From: Thermoanaerobaculales bacterium
GTDB taxonomy: Bacteria; Acidobacteriota; Thermoanaerobaculia; Thermoanaerobaculales; Sulfomarinibacteraceae
DNA: 64,000 nucleotides
NCBI GenBank assembly: GCA_035358815.1
Contig: DAOPQC010000014.1
Span: 17,265-81,264 of the forward strand
Direction: 5' to 3'
Shown here: positions 1 to 10,123 of the stretch, one piece after another
Layout: each line of letters begins with the position of its first letter
How positions within the stretch are numbered: position 1 is the first letter of the stretch
Translations under genes and position numbers: made by a program
Notes under the pieces: generated by a model
Database searches by the model: none
What the model was told of the DNA's origin: nothing
The model's input: the letters and a program-made list of their open reading frames with translations, nothing else

Positions 1-27
1 CTCGGGATGCGCCGTGCGCATCCTGAG
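1..27. repeat. REP-like hairpin, GATGCGC-N3-GCGCATC type
   Basis: Bases 5-12 and 16-23 are perfect 8-bp inverted repeats (GGATGCGC / GCGCATCC) around a 3-nt loop; with one mismatch the stem reaches 12 bp (1-12/16-27). The downstream bases YGAGGAGCGT recur after the matching hairpin at 33938. No poly-T follows, so this looks like a dispersed palindromic element rather than a terminator. It may be cut by the window edge. Confidence 0.6.
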
Positions 28-337
28 GAGCGTTCAAGGCGTGGGCCCCGTGCCAGCCCCCGATGAGGTCTTTGCGGTTGGCCCCTGCCCAAGGGGCCTC
101 CCGAGATCAGCTGCTTGCAGCTTGAGACCTTCGCGCCCCAGTGGCCGCCCAGCCCGCACGTCTCACTACGAGACGAAAAAGGGAGTCCCGATCTTGATGT
201 AATATATTGATTCGAAAGTTTTTTGCCTCAAGACAGATACCCGCTTCTCCCCACAGCCCGCGTTTCTCATCGACCTCCTCTGGTACCGCCTACCCGTCAC
301 CTTTGCCTCCGTTCGGGAGGGCGGTGAAAAGCGCGGG
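28..337. other. Gene-free stretch with an AT-rich island
   Basis: I find no gene here. Bases about 168-240 are strikingly AT-rich for this genome (runs such as aatatattgatt and gttttttgcc). They lie downstream of the leftward GGDEF gene at 338. They could be a 3' region, a promoter for something outside the window, or foreign DNA; none can be decided from sequence alone. Confidence 0.4.
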
Positions 338-1561
<1,224 letters not shown>

Positions 1562-1669
1562 CACCACCGACTCCCCGGTGCCGGTCCTTCCGGCCCGCCC
1601 ACGAGCGCTCGCTGCGGTGCGGCCGCGGCGATCGCCGTCGCCGGCGGCTCGACCAACGACGGCACGGCG

Positions 1670-2545
1670 TCACGGCCTGATGTGCAGGCTGATCGGCGCG
1701 GTGAGCTCGAGGTTGGTGAGGGTACCAGCCTCGATCACGACCGGCTTGGCCCGGGTCTGGCTCGCGGCGATCGCGCCCGCGGCCGCCCCGATCAGCGCAC
1801 CCTTGGCGCTGCCGTCGTCGTCGAACACCTGGTTGCCGAGGATGGCGCCGCCGGCTGCGGCGCCGGCGATGATCCCGACGTCCTTCCCGGTCGAGCTCTT
1901 GCCCTTGCTCGAGAAGGCCGCAGCGAACGGCAGCGTCTCGCCGCTCGGCAGCCGGACCGAGACGAACTCGACGGCCAGGCTCGACCGGCCGCCGATCTTC
2001 TTGGCCGGCTTCGCCTCGAGGACCCTGCCCTCAACCACCGACCCGGTGGGGATGGCGATGCCCTCGGCGACCCGCACCGGCTCGGCCACCCGGACCGAGA
2101 ACTGCTGCCCCCCGGCGCTCTCGTGGCTCGACAGCCGCTGCTCGAACTCGACGGTGACGAGCGTGCCGGTCGTCAGGGTCACCGGGATCGGGGCCGGGGT
2201 CGGCTCCGGCGGCATCTCCGCCGGCTCGATCTGATCGGGCTCAGCCGGCGCCGCGGCGCCGGGCGATGCGGGCTGGTACGGGAGCCCTTGCTGGCGGGCG
2301 AGCTCGGCCTCGCGGGCATCGAGCTCCGCCTCGCGCTCGGCGAGCGCCTGCTCGCGCTGCGAGAGGCCGTCCTCTCCCCGAGCGCGGTCCGCCGGCTCCC
2401 GATCGGTGGCGGTCGCCGCCTGGTGGGGCTCGCCGCCAGGCGAGGTGGCCTGCTGCGAGCGCCCGCAGCCGGCCAGGGCGGCCAGCCCGAAGACGCCGGC
2501 AAGCAGCACGACGACAGCAGCTGTGGACCGTCGGTGCATCATCAT
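1670..2545 (-). CDS. Glycine-zipper lipoprotein
   Basis: Predicted lipoprotein of about 291 aa. The N-terminus has three Met codons in a row, a hydrophobic stretch and the lipobox LAGC. Next come a charged coiled-coil segment (REQALAEREAELDAREAELA), a proline-rich linker, a beta-rich domain (TGTLVTVEFEQRLSS...) and a C-terminal glycine-zipper region (GIIAGAAAGGAILGNQV, ALIGAAAGAIAA) of the kind that packs in or against membranes. AAAGGAG lies upstream; its spacing fits the second or third ATG (2542, 2539) better than the first. It follows the M6 protease gene by 62 bp on the same strand and may be co-transcribed. Exact function unknown. Confidence 0.8.
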   Translation of the reverse strand: MMMHRRSTAAVVVLLAGVFGLAALAGCGRSQQATSPGGEPHQAATATDREPADRARGEDGLSQREQALAEREAELDAREAELARQQGLPYQPASPGAAAPAEPDQIEPAEMPPEPTPAPIPVTLTTGTLVTVEFEQRLSSHESAGGQQFSVRVAEPVRVAEGIAIPTGSVVEGRVLEAKPAKKIGGRSSLAVEFVSVRLPSGETLPFAAAFSSKGKSSTGKDVGIIAGAAAGGAILGNQVFDDDGSAKGALIGAAAGAIAASQTRAKPVVIEAGTLTNLELTAPISLHIRP

Positions 2546-2607
2546 GGCTCCTTTCCACGGCCAACCCCTGCCGGGGCGGTCACATTCCTCGGGCCCCCCA
2601 GCCGGCA

Positions 2608-5244
2608 TCAGGGCGCCACCCGGCCCGTTGAGCGCAGCGGCCCCACCGCCGGGCGGGCGTAGCGCTCGGCGCTCGCCAGCGGCAGCTCGCCGCCACCGTC
2701 CGTGACGGTGGCGCCGCCCGTGACCAGCACATCGCCGCCCGCGAGCAGGGTCAGCTCGTGCCCGAACCGCGCATCGGCCATCGCCGCCACCTCGGACCAA
2801 CCCTCCTCGACGGGATCGATGAGGTCGGCGGTCGCGAGGGCGCGGTAGGCGGAGTCGATGCCGCCGCTGACCAGGACGTTCCCCGACGGCAGCACCGCTG
2901 CCGCCGGCAGGATCCGCCACGAGCTGAGCACGGTGACCGACGACTCGCGGTTGGCGACCGGGTCGATGTCGGTCACACGCAGCGTCTCGGCGCCGCCGAT
3001 CAGCAGCACGCGGCCGCTCGGCAGCGGCACCGCCGCGTGGTACCGGCGAGGGAACGCGAGCGTCCGTCCCGCCGTCCAGCTGTCGGTCGCCGGGTCGAAG
3101 TAGAGGGCCCTGCGGTTGCCGGTCAGCAGCGCGCGGCCGTCGGCGAGCGGGGTCAGCCCAGGCAGCTCGATGGCCTCCGGCAGGTCGCCGACCACACTCC
3201 AGGACTCGGTCGTGGGATCGAAGACCTCGGTCGTCAGCACGTCGTCCGTCGCGCCCTGGCCGTCGTCGAAGAACCCGCCGGCGACCAGCACCCGGCCGTC
3301 GCCCAGCCTCGCCGCCGAGTGGTAGGTGCGGTCGAACTGCATCGGCGCGGTCGCCCGCCAGCTGTCGGTGCCCGGGTCGTAGATCGCGGCGTTGACCGGG
3401 TCGGCAGGCGTGCTGCCGGTCAGCAGCACCCGGCCGTCGTCGAGGACGACCGCCCGCGCCATGCCGAAGCCGCCCTCGAGAACGCCGGTCGGGGTCCAGC
3501 CGCCGCCGGCCGGGTCGTAGATCTGCGGCTGGCCGCCGCCCGCCACCAGCACCCGGCCGTCGCGGAGCCGGACCGCCGCGTGCAGCGCCCGTGGCACGGC
3601 CATCGGCTGGGTCGCGGCCCACTGCCAGCAGCGCTCGTCGGCGCACACCAGGAGCTCCCCCTCTCTGGTGCACGCGGCATCACCGAGCTCGGCCGCGAAG
3701 CTCCACTGGTAGCTGCCGGCCGGCAGCGCCCAGTCGATGCTGGCCGCGCCCGGCAGGACGGCGCTGCCGACGGTCCAGCCTGACGACGGCGACCCCACGC
3801 AGTTCTCGGTGCTCACGGAGCCATCGAAGGAGACCACCGACCGCGGCCACGCGGTCGCGACGACAGCCGCGTCGCAGAACAGCGCACAGCCGGAGCCGAG
3901 CGAGGCCTGGAAAGCCATGTCCTGCCCGCTGTCGGCGATCGCGTCCACGAGCAGGTTGATCGAGGCGCCGTCGTAACGGCTCGAGCCGGGGTGGGTGTCG
4001 GGTCCGAAGACGTCGCCGGGGGTGAAGAAATCGCCGGCGTCGGCCGACCCGTTCTGCTCGATCTCCTCCAGGCCATCCGCCTCCATCAGGCGCAGCAGCT
4101 TGTGGTCGGTGTACGAGTTGTCGTAGAGGAAGCGGTCGTCCGGCCCGGTGCGGGCGTCGACGTGCCAGACCAGCAGCCCGTCGGCCGGGTAGTCGCTGTC
4201 GTTGGCCTGCCGCCGCCGGAGCTGCACCATGAAGTGCTCGCCGTAGGGGTCGGTCTGCAGGTCGCCGTTCATCAGCAGCGCCGCCTCGGGGGCATCGCCG
4301 GACGGGCTCAGCAGAAACGCGGCGGTGCCCTGGTTGACCGCCTCGGGCGTCAGCCAGCCCAGCAGGTACTTGCTGAAGCAGTTGTGGTCGCCCCAGTTGC
4401 TGTCCATCTGGTCGAGCCCGCCGACCCCGCCGCGCGGTCCGATCGAGTCGTCGTAGTCGTAGTAGTCCGGCAGGCCGAGGGCGTGGCCGGTCTCGTGGAT
4501 GACGACCGTCGGGTCGAAGGGGCCCGGCCAGTCGTAGTTCTCCCACTGCCAGGAGTACACCGCCAGCCGGGTGCCGTCGACCCGGAACGAGCCGTCCTGG
4601 AACCTCGTCTGGTAGCCCCACCAGAACTCGGCCCAGTCGTCGTGCGGGCCGGTCCAGACGACGATGAAGTAGTCGATGGCGCCGTCGCCGTCGTTGTCGT
4701 ACTGGGAGAAGTCGTGGCCGGCAGCGTCGAAGGACATGATCGCCTCGCGGATCACGGCCTCGCGGCCGGCGGTGGTCTGCTCGACCGCCGAGCGCGGGTA
4801 GGGCGCCGTGTACCAGCCGAGGGTGGAGCCGCCGATCTCGAGCAGGTCGTAGGACGCGCGCCGGTAGAAGTTCCGCAGGCTCTCGTAGGGGTGGGCCATC
4901 GGGTCGCCGTCGCCGAACAGCTTCGCGTCCACGGCGGCGGGGTCGGTCCAGCCCGGGTAGTCGCTAAAGGCGATCAGCAGGGCGAGCACCCGCGGGCTTC
5001 CCTGCGACGGCAGGCCCCACCCCGCCGCCACGGCCTTGGCCGAGGACAGCCGGGCCGCCAGGTGCGGCGCCACCCGGTGGTTGCCGATGCTCCTCGCTGC
5101 GGCGGCCCTCCACGACAGGCTGCCGTCGCGCCGGTAGCGGTCGAGCTGCTCGCGGGTCGGCGGCTCGAGCGCGACGGCTGTCCCGGCGCACGCCAAAACC
5201 ACACCGATCAGAACAGCAGCCCGGCCTCGGATCGTCGGCGTCAT
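2608..5244 (-). CDS. Secreted M6-family metalloprotease with Kelch-type propeller
   Basis: About 878 aa. A signal peptide (IRGRAAVLIGVVLACAGTAVA) is followed by an M6 (immune-inhibitor-A-like) metalloprotease domain with the zinc motif HETGHALGLPDYYD near residue 250 and a downstream Met turn region (GGVGGLDQMDSNWG). A cysteine-containing linker (about residues 440-545) leads to some seven Kelch-like blades, each with a VLVAGG or VLLTGS core, running to the C-terminus. The ATG at 5244 has GGAGG five nt upstream, better than the GTG four codons earlier. The protease part is well supported; the propeller may bind substrate or surface. It is divergent from the LRR gene at 5385. Confidence 0.9.
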   Translation of the reverse strand: MTPTIRGRAAVLIGVVLACAGTAVALEPPTREQLDRYRRDGSLSWRAAAARSIGNHRVAPHLAARLSSAKAVAAGWGLPSQGSPRVLALLIAFSDYPGWTDPAAVDAKLFGDGDPMAHPYESLRNFYRRASYDLLEIGGSTLGWYTAPYPRSAVEQTTAGREAVIREAIMSFDAAGHDFSQYDNDGDGAIDYFIVVWTGPHDDWAEFWWGYQTRFQDGSFRVDGTRLAVYSWQWENYDWPGPFDPTVVIHETGHALGLPDYYDYDDSIGPRGGVGGLDQMDSNWGDHNCFSKYLLGWLTPEAVNQGTAAFLLSPSGDAPEAALLMNGDLQTDPYGEHFMVQLRRRQANDSDYPADGLLVWHVDARTGPDDRFLYDNSYTDHKLLRLMEADGLEEIEQNGSADAGDFFTPGDVFGPDTHPGSSRYDGASINLLVDAIADSGQDMAFQASLGSGCALFCDAAVVATAWPRSVVSFDGSVSTENCVGSPSSGWTVGSAVLPGAASIDWALPAGSYQWSFAAELGDAACTREGELLVCADERCWQWAATQPMAVPRALHAAVRLRDGRVLVAGGGQPQIYDPAGGGWTPTGVLEGGFGMARAVVLDDGRVLLTGSTPADPVNAAIYDPGTDSWRATAPMQFDRTYHSAARLGDGRVLVAGGFFDDGQGATDDVLTTEVFDPTTESWSVVGDLPEAIELPGLTPLADGRALLTGNRRALYFDPATDSWTAGRTLAFPRRYHAAVPLPSGRVLLIGGAETLRVTDIDPVANRESSVTVLSSWRILPAAAVLPSGNVLVSGGIDSAYRALATADLIDPVEEGWSEVAAMADARFGHELTLLAGGDVLVTGGATVTDGGGELPLASAERYARPAVGPLRSTGRVAP

Positions 5245-5372
5245 GGGAACCTCCACTGCAGACCGCCCGCGACGTGCCTGCCCGGCACGGTATTCCGCGC
5301 CATCCTCGCACGGCCGGCCGGCGCTGTCGATTCGACTGCGGGCGCCGTCGGATCGCTGCCCGGCGCGCGTGC

Positions 5373-5378
5373 TACCCT
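5373..5378 (+). promoter_or_regulatory. Candidate -10 element of a leaderless gene
   Basis: TACCCT with an extended -10 (TGC just before it) ends 6 nt before the GTG at 5385, so transcription would start at or next to the start codon. No Shine-Dalgarno sequence is present. Confidence 0.45.
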
Positions 5379-5384
5379 CTCGCC

Positions 5385-6542
5385 GTGCGTTGGCTAACCG
5401 TCTCTCCCTGCCGCGCCGCCGGCGCCCGGGGCCGGGACGAACGCGCAGCGGCCGCGACCGGGATCCTGCTCGCCGCGCTCCTCGCCTCCCCGCTGGCGGC
5501 CGTCGCGATCGCCCAGGAGCCGGCGGCGAAGCCGGCCGAGCCGGCTTCGCCGGCCGCCGCGCCCGGCCTCGTCGACCGGCTGCGCCAGGAGCGCCCTGGC
5601 ATGCAGCGAGCCGACAGCTCCGGCAGCCTAATCCAGGTCAACCTCAGCGGCCTCCCGATTAGCGATGAGGATCTGGCCGAGCTCACGGGCATGACCACGG
5701 TGACCACCCTGCTGCTCGGCGACACCGACATCAGCGACGAGGACCTGCAGCGCGTCGCCGGCATGCACCAGCTCGAAACGCTCGGACTGCGGGGCACGGC
5801 GATCACCGACGCCGGGGTCGCGCACCTGACGGCGCTGACCGGACTGCACGAGCTCTTCCTCGCCGAGACCAGGATCACCGACGGCGCGCTCGCCGCGCTG
5901 GCCGGGCTGGCCTCACTCGAGAACCTGGGCCTGCGCGGGACCGCGGTCAGCGACGCGGGCCTCGAGCACGTCTCCTCGCTCCCCAAGCTGAAGCACCTGA
6001 TGCTTGCCGACACCCGGGTGGGCGATGACGGGCTGCGCCACCTGCGCGGGCTGGCCGCGCTCGAGAGCCTCGACCTTTCGCGGACCGCGATCAGCGAGGC
6101 CGGAATCGAGCAGCTGGCCGGCTGCCGCGCGATGCGGCGGCTCCAGCTCGGCGGCACGGGCATCGGCGACGCTGCCTTGCCTCACATCGCGCGTTTCGAG
6201 TCGCTCTTCTACCTCGACCTCAGCGGAACCCGGGTGACCGACGCCGGGCTCGCGTCGCTGGCCGGCCTCGGCGGGCTGGAGTTCCTCCTCTTGAGCGACA
6301 CCGCGGTCACCGACGCCGGGCTGCGGCACGTGGCGCGCCTGGGAGCACTGAAGTGGCTGCGGCTGGAGGGCACGGCGGTGACCGACCGCGGCCTGCTCGC
6401 CCTCGTCCCGTGCACTGCCCTCCAGTCCGTGGTTGCAGGCGAGACGGCCGTCACCGAGGCAGGGGTCGACGCGCTGCGGCGCGCGCTGCCGCGGGTGCGG
6501 GTCGGCCTGGGACCCCGAAACGACGTCGCCCCCGAACCCTGA
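5385..6542 (+). CDS. Secreted leucine-rich-repeat protein
   Basis: About 385 aa with an N-terminal signal peptide (hydrophobic AAAATGILLAALLASPLAAVAIA ending at AIA-QE when read in pieces), a short Ala/Pro linker, then about a dozen 24-residue leucine-rich repeats of the type L..L.L..T.I.DAGL..L. This repeat class forms a curved scaffold for protein binding and carries no catalytic residues. GTG at 5385 gives the cleanest signal peptide; an earlier ATG at 5274 would add an unlikely Arg-rich extension. The gene converges on the phosphodiesterase gene ending at 6572. Target unknown. Confidence 0.85.
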   Translation: MRWLTVSPCRAAGARGRDERAAAATGILLAALLASPLAAVAIAQEPAAKPAEPASPAAAPGLVDRLRQERPGMQRADSSGSLIQVNLSGLPISDEDLAELTGMTTVTTLLLGDTDISDEDLQRVAGMHQLETLGLRGTAITDAGVAHLTALTGLHELFLAETRITDGALAALAGLASLENLGLRGTAVSDAGLEHVSSLPKLKHLMLADTRVGDDGLRHLRGLAALESLDLSRTAISEAGIEQLAGCRAMRRLQLGGTGIGDAALPHIARFESLFYLDLSGTRVTDAGLASLAGLGGLEFLLLSDTAVTDAGLRHVARLGALKWLRLEGTAVTDRGLLALVPCTALQSVVAGETAVTEAGVDALRRALPRVRVGLGPRNDVAPEP

Positions 6543-6571
6543 TCGCCCCCCGGTCGGCGTCTCCGCTCGGG

Positions 6572-8521
6572 TCAACCGCCGGGCGGGGCGAGCTTGCGGC
6601 GCAGCCGCTCCAGGTTGGCCCGCACCGCCGCGTTGTCCGGCTCGAGCGCGGCCGCCCGCTCGAGTGCGGCCAGCGCCGCCAGGTGGTCACCCATCAGGTA
6701 GGCGACGTTGGCCCGGTACTGGAAGACCAGCGGGCAGTCCGGCCACAGCTGCTCCGCCTCGGCCAGCAGCTCGAGCGCGCGCGGGTAGTCGCCCCGGCGA
6801 GCCTCGCCGCTCGCTTCGGCCGCCAGCGCCGCGGCGCGGGCCTGCTGCTCCGTCGTCGGCGCGTAGACCAGCGGGCTGCCGGTCAGGCGCTGGAGCGCCG
6901 TCCGGGCCGAGGTCAGGGTGTCGTCGTTCTGGGCCGCCGCGCGGAAGGCGACAATCGCGCCCTCGCGGTCGCCGAGGCGCTCGAGCACGACGCCCCGGTT
7001 GTAGTTGGCCAGCGCGAGCTCGGGTGCGAGCTCGAGCGCCCGGTCGAGCGCGGCCAGGGCCTCGTCGAGACGGTCGAGGTGCTCGAGGGCGTAGCCGAGG
7101 TTGAGGTAGAGAGTCGGGCTGTCTGGGTTGCTCGCGATCAGGCTGCGGTAGGCTTGGACCCCCTCCTCGAAGCGGCCGGCGGCGAGCAGCACGTCGACAT
7201 CGACAGGGCGCAGCGCGGGCTCCGGATCACCGTCGTCGAGGTAGCCGAGCGCCTCCAGGTGGGCGATGACCTGCTCGTCGACCGCGCCGACGTCGCCGGT
7301 CGATGGCACGGCGGCCGGGCCGCGCTCGTAGCTCGTGACCCGTCTCGGCGGCGTGACGCCCGCCAGCGCCCCGCCGAGCACTCGGCCCGGCATGTCGTCG
7401 GACGCGGGCAGCCCGAGCAGGGCGAGGACCGTGGGCGCGATGTCGAGCTGGCTCGCGCCGGGAACCGACGTGCCCGGCCGCACACCCCGCCCCCACATGC
7501 CGACGATGCCCTGCGCCTCGTGGGCCTTGGTGCTGACCCGGCGCATGTCGCGGGTCACGCTGGGGTCGCCGTGCAGGGTGCCGAGCTTGAAGCCGTGGTC
7601 CGAGACCACGATCAGGGTGGTGTCGTCACCGGCCGCGGCCATCAGCCGGCCGAGCAGCTCGTCCGACCAGGCGTACATCTCCTCGACGGCGCGGCCGTAG
7701 CGGGCCTGCTGCGCGGCGAGCTCGCCGCGCAGGCCCTCGGCTCGGAAGAGGTGGCCGAACAGGTGGGAGGTGGAGTCGGTGGCCTCGATGTAGACCATTA
7801 GGAGATCCGGCTGCTCGGTCCTCCACAGGTCCTCGCCGATCGCGGCGTAGCTCGTCGCCGAGGCCAACGACCAGCGGAAGTGGCTGAGGTCGTCCGCGAA
7901 GTCGAACGGGCGGGCGAGCTCCTCGGCCGGCACCGAGATGAAGCGGCCGGCCTCCGCGGGGCCGATGTCGGATGGCCGGCGGACCATCGGCGCCACCCGC
8001 TCGGCGAGCGCCGGCGGGTAGACCGCGTCCCCGATCGCAAGCTGCCCCTGCTGGCCCTTCTCGAACAGCAGGTGGTAGCAGGTCCTGTCGCTGACCACCG
8101 CGCCGTTGACCGCCTCGGGCGGCCAGGTCGCCCACCACCCGACGACCGCCACCCGGCGCCCTGCCTCCGAGGCGATGCCCCACAGCGCGCGCACCCGCCG
8201 CATGGCGCTGGTCACGGGCTGCGCGCTGTCTTCCGCCTTGAAGCTGGTGATGCCGTGGTCAGCGGGCCGGCGCCCCGTGGCGATCGTGGTCCACAGCACC
8301 GGGCTGACCAGCGGGAGGTCGGCCTCGAGCGGGCCAAAGGCGCCCTCGGCCTGGAGCCGGGTGTAGGACGGCAGCCGGCCCTCGGCGGCCAGCAGGTTGA
8401 TGACCCGCGGGTCCAACCCGTCCAGCCCGAGCACGATGACCCGGCCCGGCCGGGAGCCGCAGCCGGCGGGCAGGCCGAGCAGGGCGGCGAGCGCGGCGGT
8501 GAGCAGGGCGCGGCGCAGCAT
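6572..8521 (-). CDS. Lipoprotein phosphodiesterase/alkaline-phosphatase-fold hydrolase with TPRs
   Basis: 649 aa. The N-terminus has a lipobox (GLPAGC), so the protein is probably exported and lipid-anchored. Residues ~25-400 match the type I phosphodiesterase/nucleotide pyrophosphatase family: metal and nucleophile motifs VLGLDGLDP, WTTIATGRRPADHGI and VVSDHGF are visible. Residues ~430-640 hold tetratricopeptide repeats (for example TLYLNLGYALEHLDRLDEAL and ALANYNRGVVLERLGDREGA). The substrate is not evident; family members hydrolyse phosphodiesters or transfer phosphoglycerol-type groups. A TACGCT box sits 6 nt before the ATG and no SD is seen, suggesting a leaderless message. Confidence 0.88.
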   Translation of the reverse strand: MLRRALLTAALAALLGLPAGCGSRPGRVIVLGLDGLDPRVINLLAAEGRLPSYTRLQAEGAFGPLEADLPLVSPVLWTTIATGRRPADHGITSFKAEDSAQPVTSAMRRVRALWGIASEAGRRVAVVGWWATWPPEAVNGAVVSDRTCYHLLFEKGQQGQLAIGDAVYPPALAERVAPMVRRPSDIGPAEAGRFISVPAEELARPFDFADDLSHFRWSLASATSYAAIGEDLWRTEQPDLLMVYIEATDSTSHLFGHLFRAEGLRGELAAQQARYGRAVEEMYAWSDELLGRLMAAAGDDTTLIVVSDHGFKLGTLHGDPSVTRDMRRVSTKAHEAQGIVGMWGRGVRPGTSVPGASQLDIAPTVLALLGLPASDDMPGRVLGGALAGVTPPRRVTSYERGPAAVPSTGDVGAVDEQVIAHLEALGYLDDGDPEPALRPVDVDVLLAAGRFEEGVQAYRSLIASNPDSPTLYLNLGYALEHLDRLDEALAALDRALELAPELALANYNRGVVLERLGDREGAIVAFRAAAQNDDTLTSARTALQRLTGSPLVYAPTTEQQARAAALAAEASGEARRGDYPRALELLAEAEQLWPDCPLVFQYRANVAYLMGDHLAALAALERAAALEPDNAAVRANLERLRRKLAPPGG

Positions 8522-8527
8522 CGGCGC

Positions 8528-8533
8528 AGCGTA
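8528..8533 (-). promoter_or_regulatory. Candidate -10 element of a leaderless gene
   Basis: Reads TACGCT on the minus strand and ends 6 nt before the ATG at 8521; no ribosome binding site lies between. Confidence 0.45.
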
Positions 8534-8582
8534 GGAGAGTGGCCGATCCGGGTCAAGCGCATCGCGACCGCCGGAGACGACG

Positions 8583-8636
8583 AACGCCCCCGGCGGCGGG
8601 GGCGTTGCTGTCGGCCCGCGGGCTCATCCCGCGGGC
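8583..8636 (-). terminator. Two tandem hairpins after the three-gene secreted-protein cluster
   Basis: Two perfect 9-bp stems: GCCCGCGGG/CCCGCGGGC with a 5-nt loop (8614-8636) and AACGCCCCC/GGGGGCGTT with a 6-nt loop (8583-8606). They lie just past the stop of the leftward gene at 8651 and upstream of the next leftward gene. Neither has a clear U-tract, so they may be weak terminators or processing structures. Confidence 0.5.
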
Positions 8637-8650
8637 ATCAAGTTTCCGAC

Positions 8651-9340
8651 CTACTCGATGCCGAAGCTCTGCAGCTCGACCGGGATCTCGGTCCCGAGCA
8701 GCTCGAAGGTCATGTCCATCATCGTCGGGTTGTTGAAGTTGAGCGCGCAGCTGCTCCAGGTCGTGCAGCCATTGCCGAATCCGTCGCCCGGGTTGTACCA
8801 GTGGGCGATGCTGCCGATGGTCGCGAGCTGGCTGGAGACATACCACTGGCCGCCAGTCGCGTAGTCCAACCGTGCCGCCACCGAGACCCAATAGGTGCCG
8901 GTCACTGGAAGGACGCAGGGCGACGACAGCTCGGAGGTGATGTCGCCGGTGATGTCGGACAGGATCGTCGCGGTGCCGCTGCACAGGACGTTGCCGGGGA
9001 ATCCGCCCCCGTCACCGTAGAAGCCGTACACGATTCCCGCCGCGGGGCCGGCCACGCTGTAGAAGCCAGGGCTGTGGATCTGCTCGATCTGCCAGCCGTC
9101 GGCCCATGTCACCTGGAAGTCGTCGCCGACGTAGCAGTCGTAGGCGTCGTAGGCCGCCTCGAAGTCCTGCGCGGCCGCACCGTAGGTGCCCGGGTTCGAG
9201 ATCTGGCTGTAGAGCGTGGTCTGCTCGCCGGCCGGGTTGGACGCCACGTTGCCCCGCATGATCGGGGCGAGGTCGGCGGCCACCACCACGGTGGCGAGGC
9301 CGAGCAGCACGATGGAGCTGATGATCGCGATCTTCTTCAT
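8651..9340 (-). CDS. Small secreted protein with PVELQSF C-terminal motif (copy 3)
   Basis: 229 aa, unrecognised family. A signal peptide (MKKIAIISSIVLLGLATVVVAA) precedes a beta-rich, Gly/Tyr-rich body with several Cys. The protein ends IPVELQSFGIE, matching the ends of its two upstream neighbours. Body motifs such as CYVGDDFQVT..DGWQIEQI, GTYWVSVAA and GDGFGNGCTTW are loosely shared with the paralogue at 9365 (YLADDFVVPAGGWSINAMF, GTYWFIFYP). AAGGAG lies before the ATG. It is the third gene of a leftward three-gene run separated by 15-24 bp, hence probably one transcript. The shared tail may be a sorting signal (inference). Confidence 0.8.
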   Translation of the reverse strand: MKKIAIISSIVLLGLATVVVAADLAPIMRGNVASNPAGEQTTLYSQISNPGTYGAAAQDFEAAYDAYDCYVGDDFQVTWADGWQIEQIHSPGFYSVAGPAAGIVYGFYGDGGGFPGNVLCSGTATILSDITGDITSELSSPCVLPVTGTYWVSVAARLDYATGGQWYVSSQLATIGSIAHWYNPGDGFGNGCTTWSSCALNFNNPTMMDMTFELLGTEIPVELQSFGIE

Positions 9341-9364
9341 GCCTTTCTCCTTGTTCCTGTTCGA

Positions 9365-10108
9365 TTACTCGATGTCGAAGCTCTGCAGCGTGACCGGGAT
9401 GATGTCGCCCTCGAAGCGGAAGGCCTCGTCGTGCAGTGTCGCGCCGACGATGGCCCACGACTGGTAGCTGGTGCCGTAGCCGAAGGCGCCACCCGGGTTG
9501 ATGAACTGGACGACGGCACCGTTGGTGGTGTCGGAAGGCTGGCGGCCGAACTGGCCGCACACGCCGAAGTCCGCCGAGGGGTAGAAGATGAACCAGTAGG
9601 TCCCGGCCGCCGGGATGACCGCCGGCGCGGTCAGCGTGGCGAGCACGTTGGTCGGGATCCCGCCCGAGCCGTTGGTGATGGTGATCTGGGGGTCGGTGGG
9701 CGGGACGGCCAGCGACCACACCGGAGCGGGGCCGCCCGGGTAACCGGCCGGGATCCCGCCGGCGTCAGCATAGATCTCGAAGTGGAGCATGCTGGCGCAG
9801 GTGATCGTGGTGGCGCCGTTCCAGCCGTTGTTCGGGATGAACATCGCGTTGATGCTCCAGCCGCCGGCCGGCACGACGAAGTCGTCGGCCAGGTAGCTCG
9901 AGTAGGTGGGAAGGTCCGGGAAGTCCTGATTGACGTAAGCATTCTGGTCAACGGCCGACAGCGGCTGGTCCCACAGCACCGCGAACTCCGGCGCCGGGAT
10001 CTGACTCTGGCCGCCGCCGGCGGCGCCGACGAGCGTGGGAACATCGGCCGCCGACGCCGCGAGGGCGCCGAGCAGCAGCACGAAACCGAACACTGCGGTC
10101 CTTCTCAT
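9365..10108 (-). CDS. Small secreted protein with PVELQSF-like C-terminal motif (copy 2)
   Basis: 247 aa, unrecognised. A signal peptide (MRRTAVFGFVLLLGALAASAA) is followed by a beta-rich body containing DDFVVPAGGWSINAMF and PAAGTYWFIFYP, and the protein ends IPVTLQSFDIE. The middle resembles a jelly-roll or pre-peptidase C-like fold by eye, but I cannot assign it. GGAG lies before the ATG. The gene sits 15 bp downstream of the copy at 10124 and 24 bp upstream of the copy ending at 8651, consistent with tandem duplication and co-expression. No catalytic motif is visible. Confidence 0.8.
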   Translation of the reverse strand: MRRTAVFGFVLLLGALAASAADVPTLVGAAGGGQSQIPAPEFAVLWDQPLSAVDQNAYVNQDFPDLPTYSSYLADDFVVPAGGWSINAMFIPNNGWNGATTITCASMLHFEIYADAGGIPAGYPGGPAPVWSLAVPPTDPQITITNGSGGIPTNVLATLTAPAVIPAAGTYWFIFYPSADFGVCGQFGRQPSDTTNGAVVQFINPGGAFGYGTSYQSWAIVGATLHDEAFRFEGDIIPVTLQSFDIE

Positions 10109-10123
10109 GTCCGTCTCCTTCTC

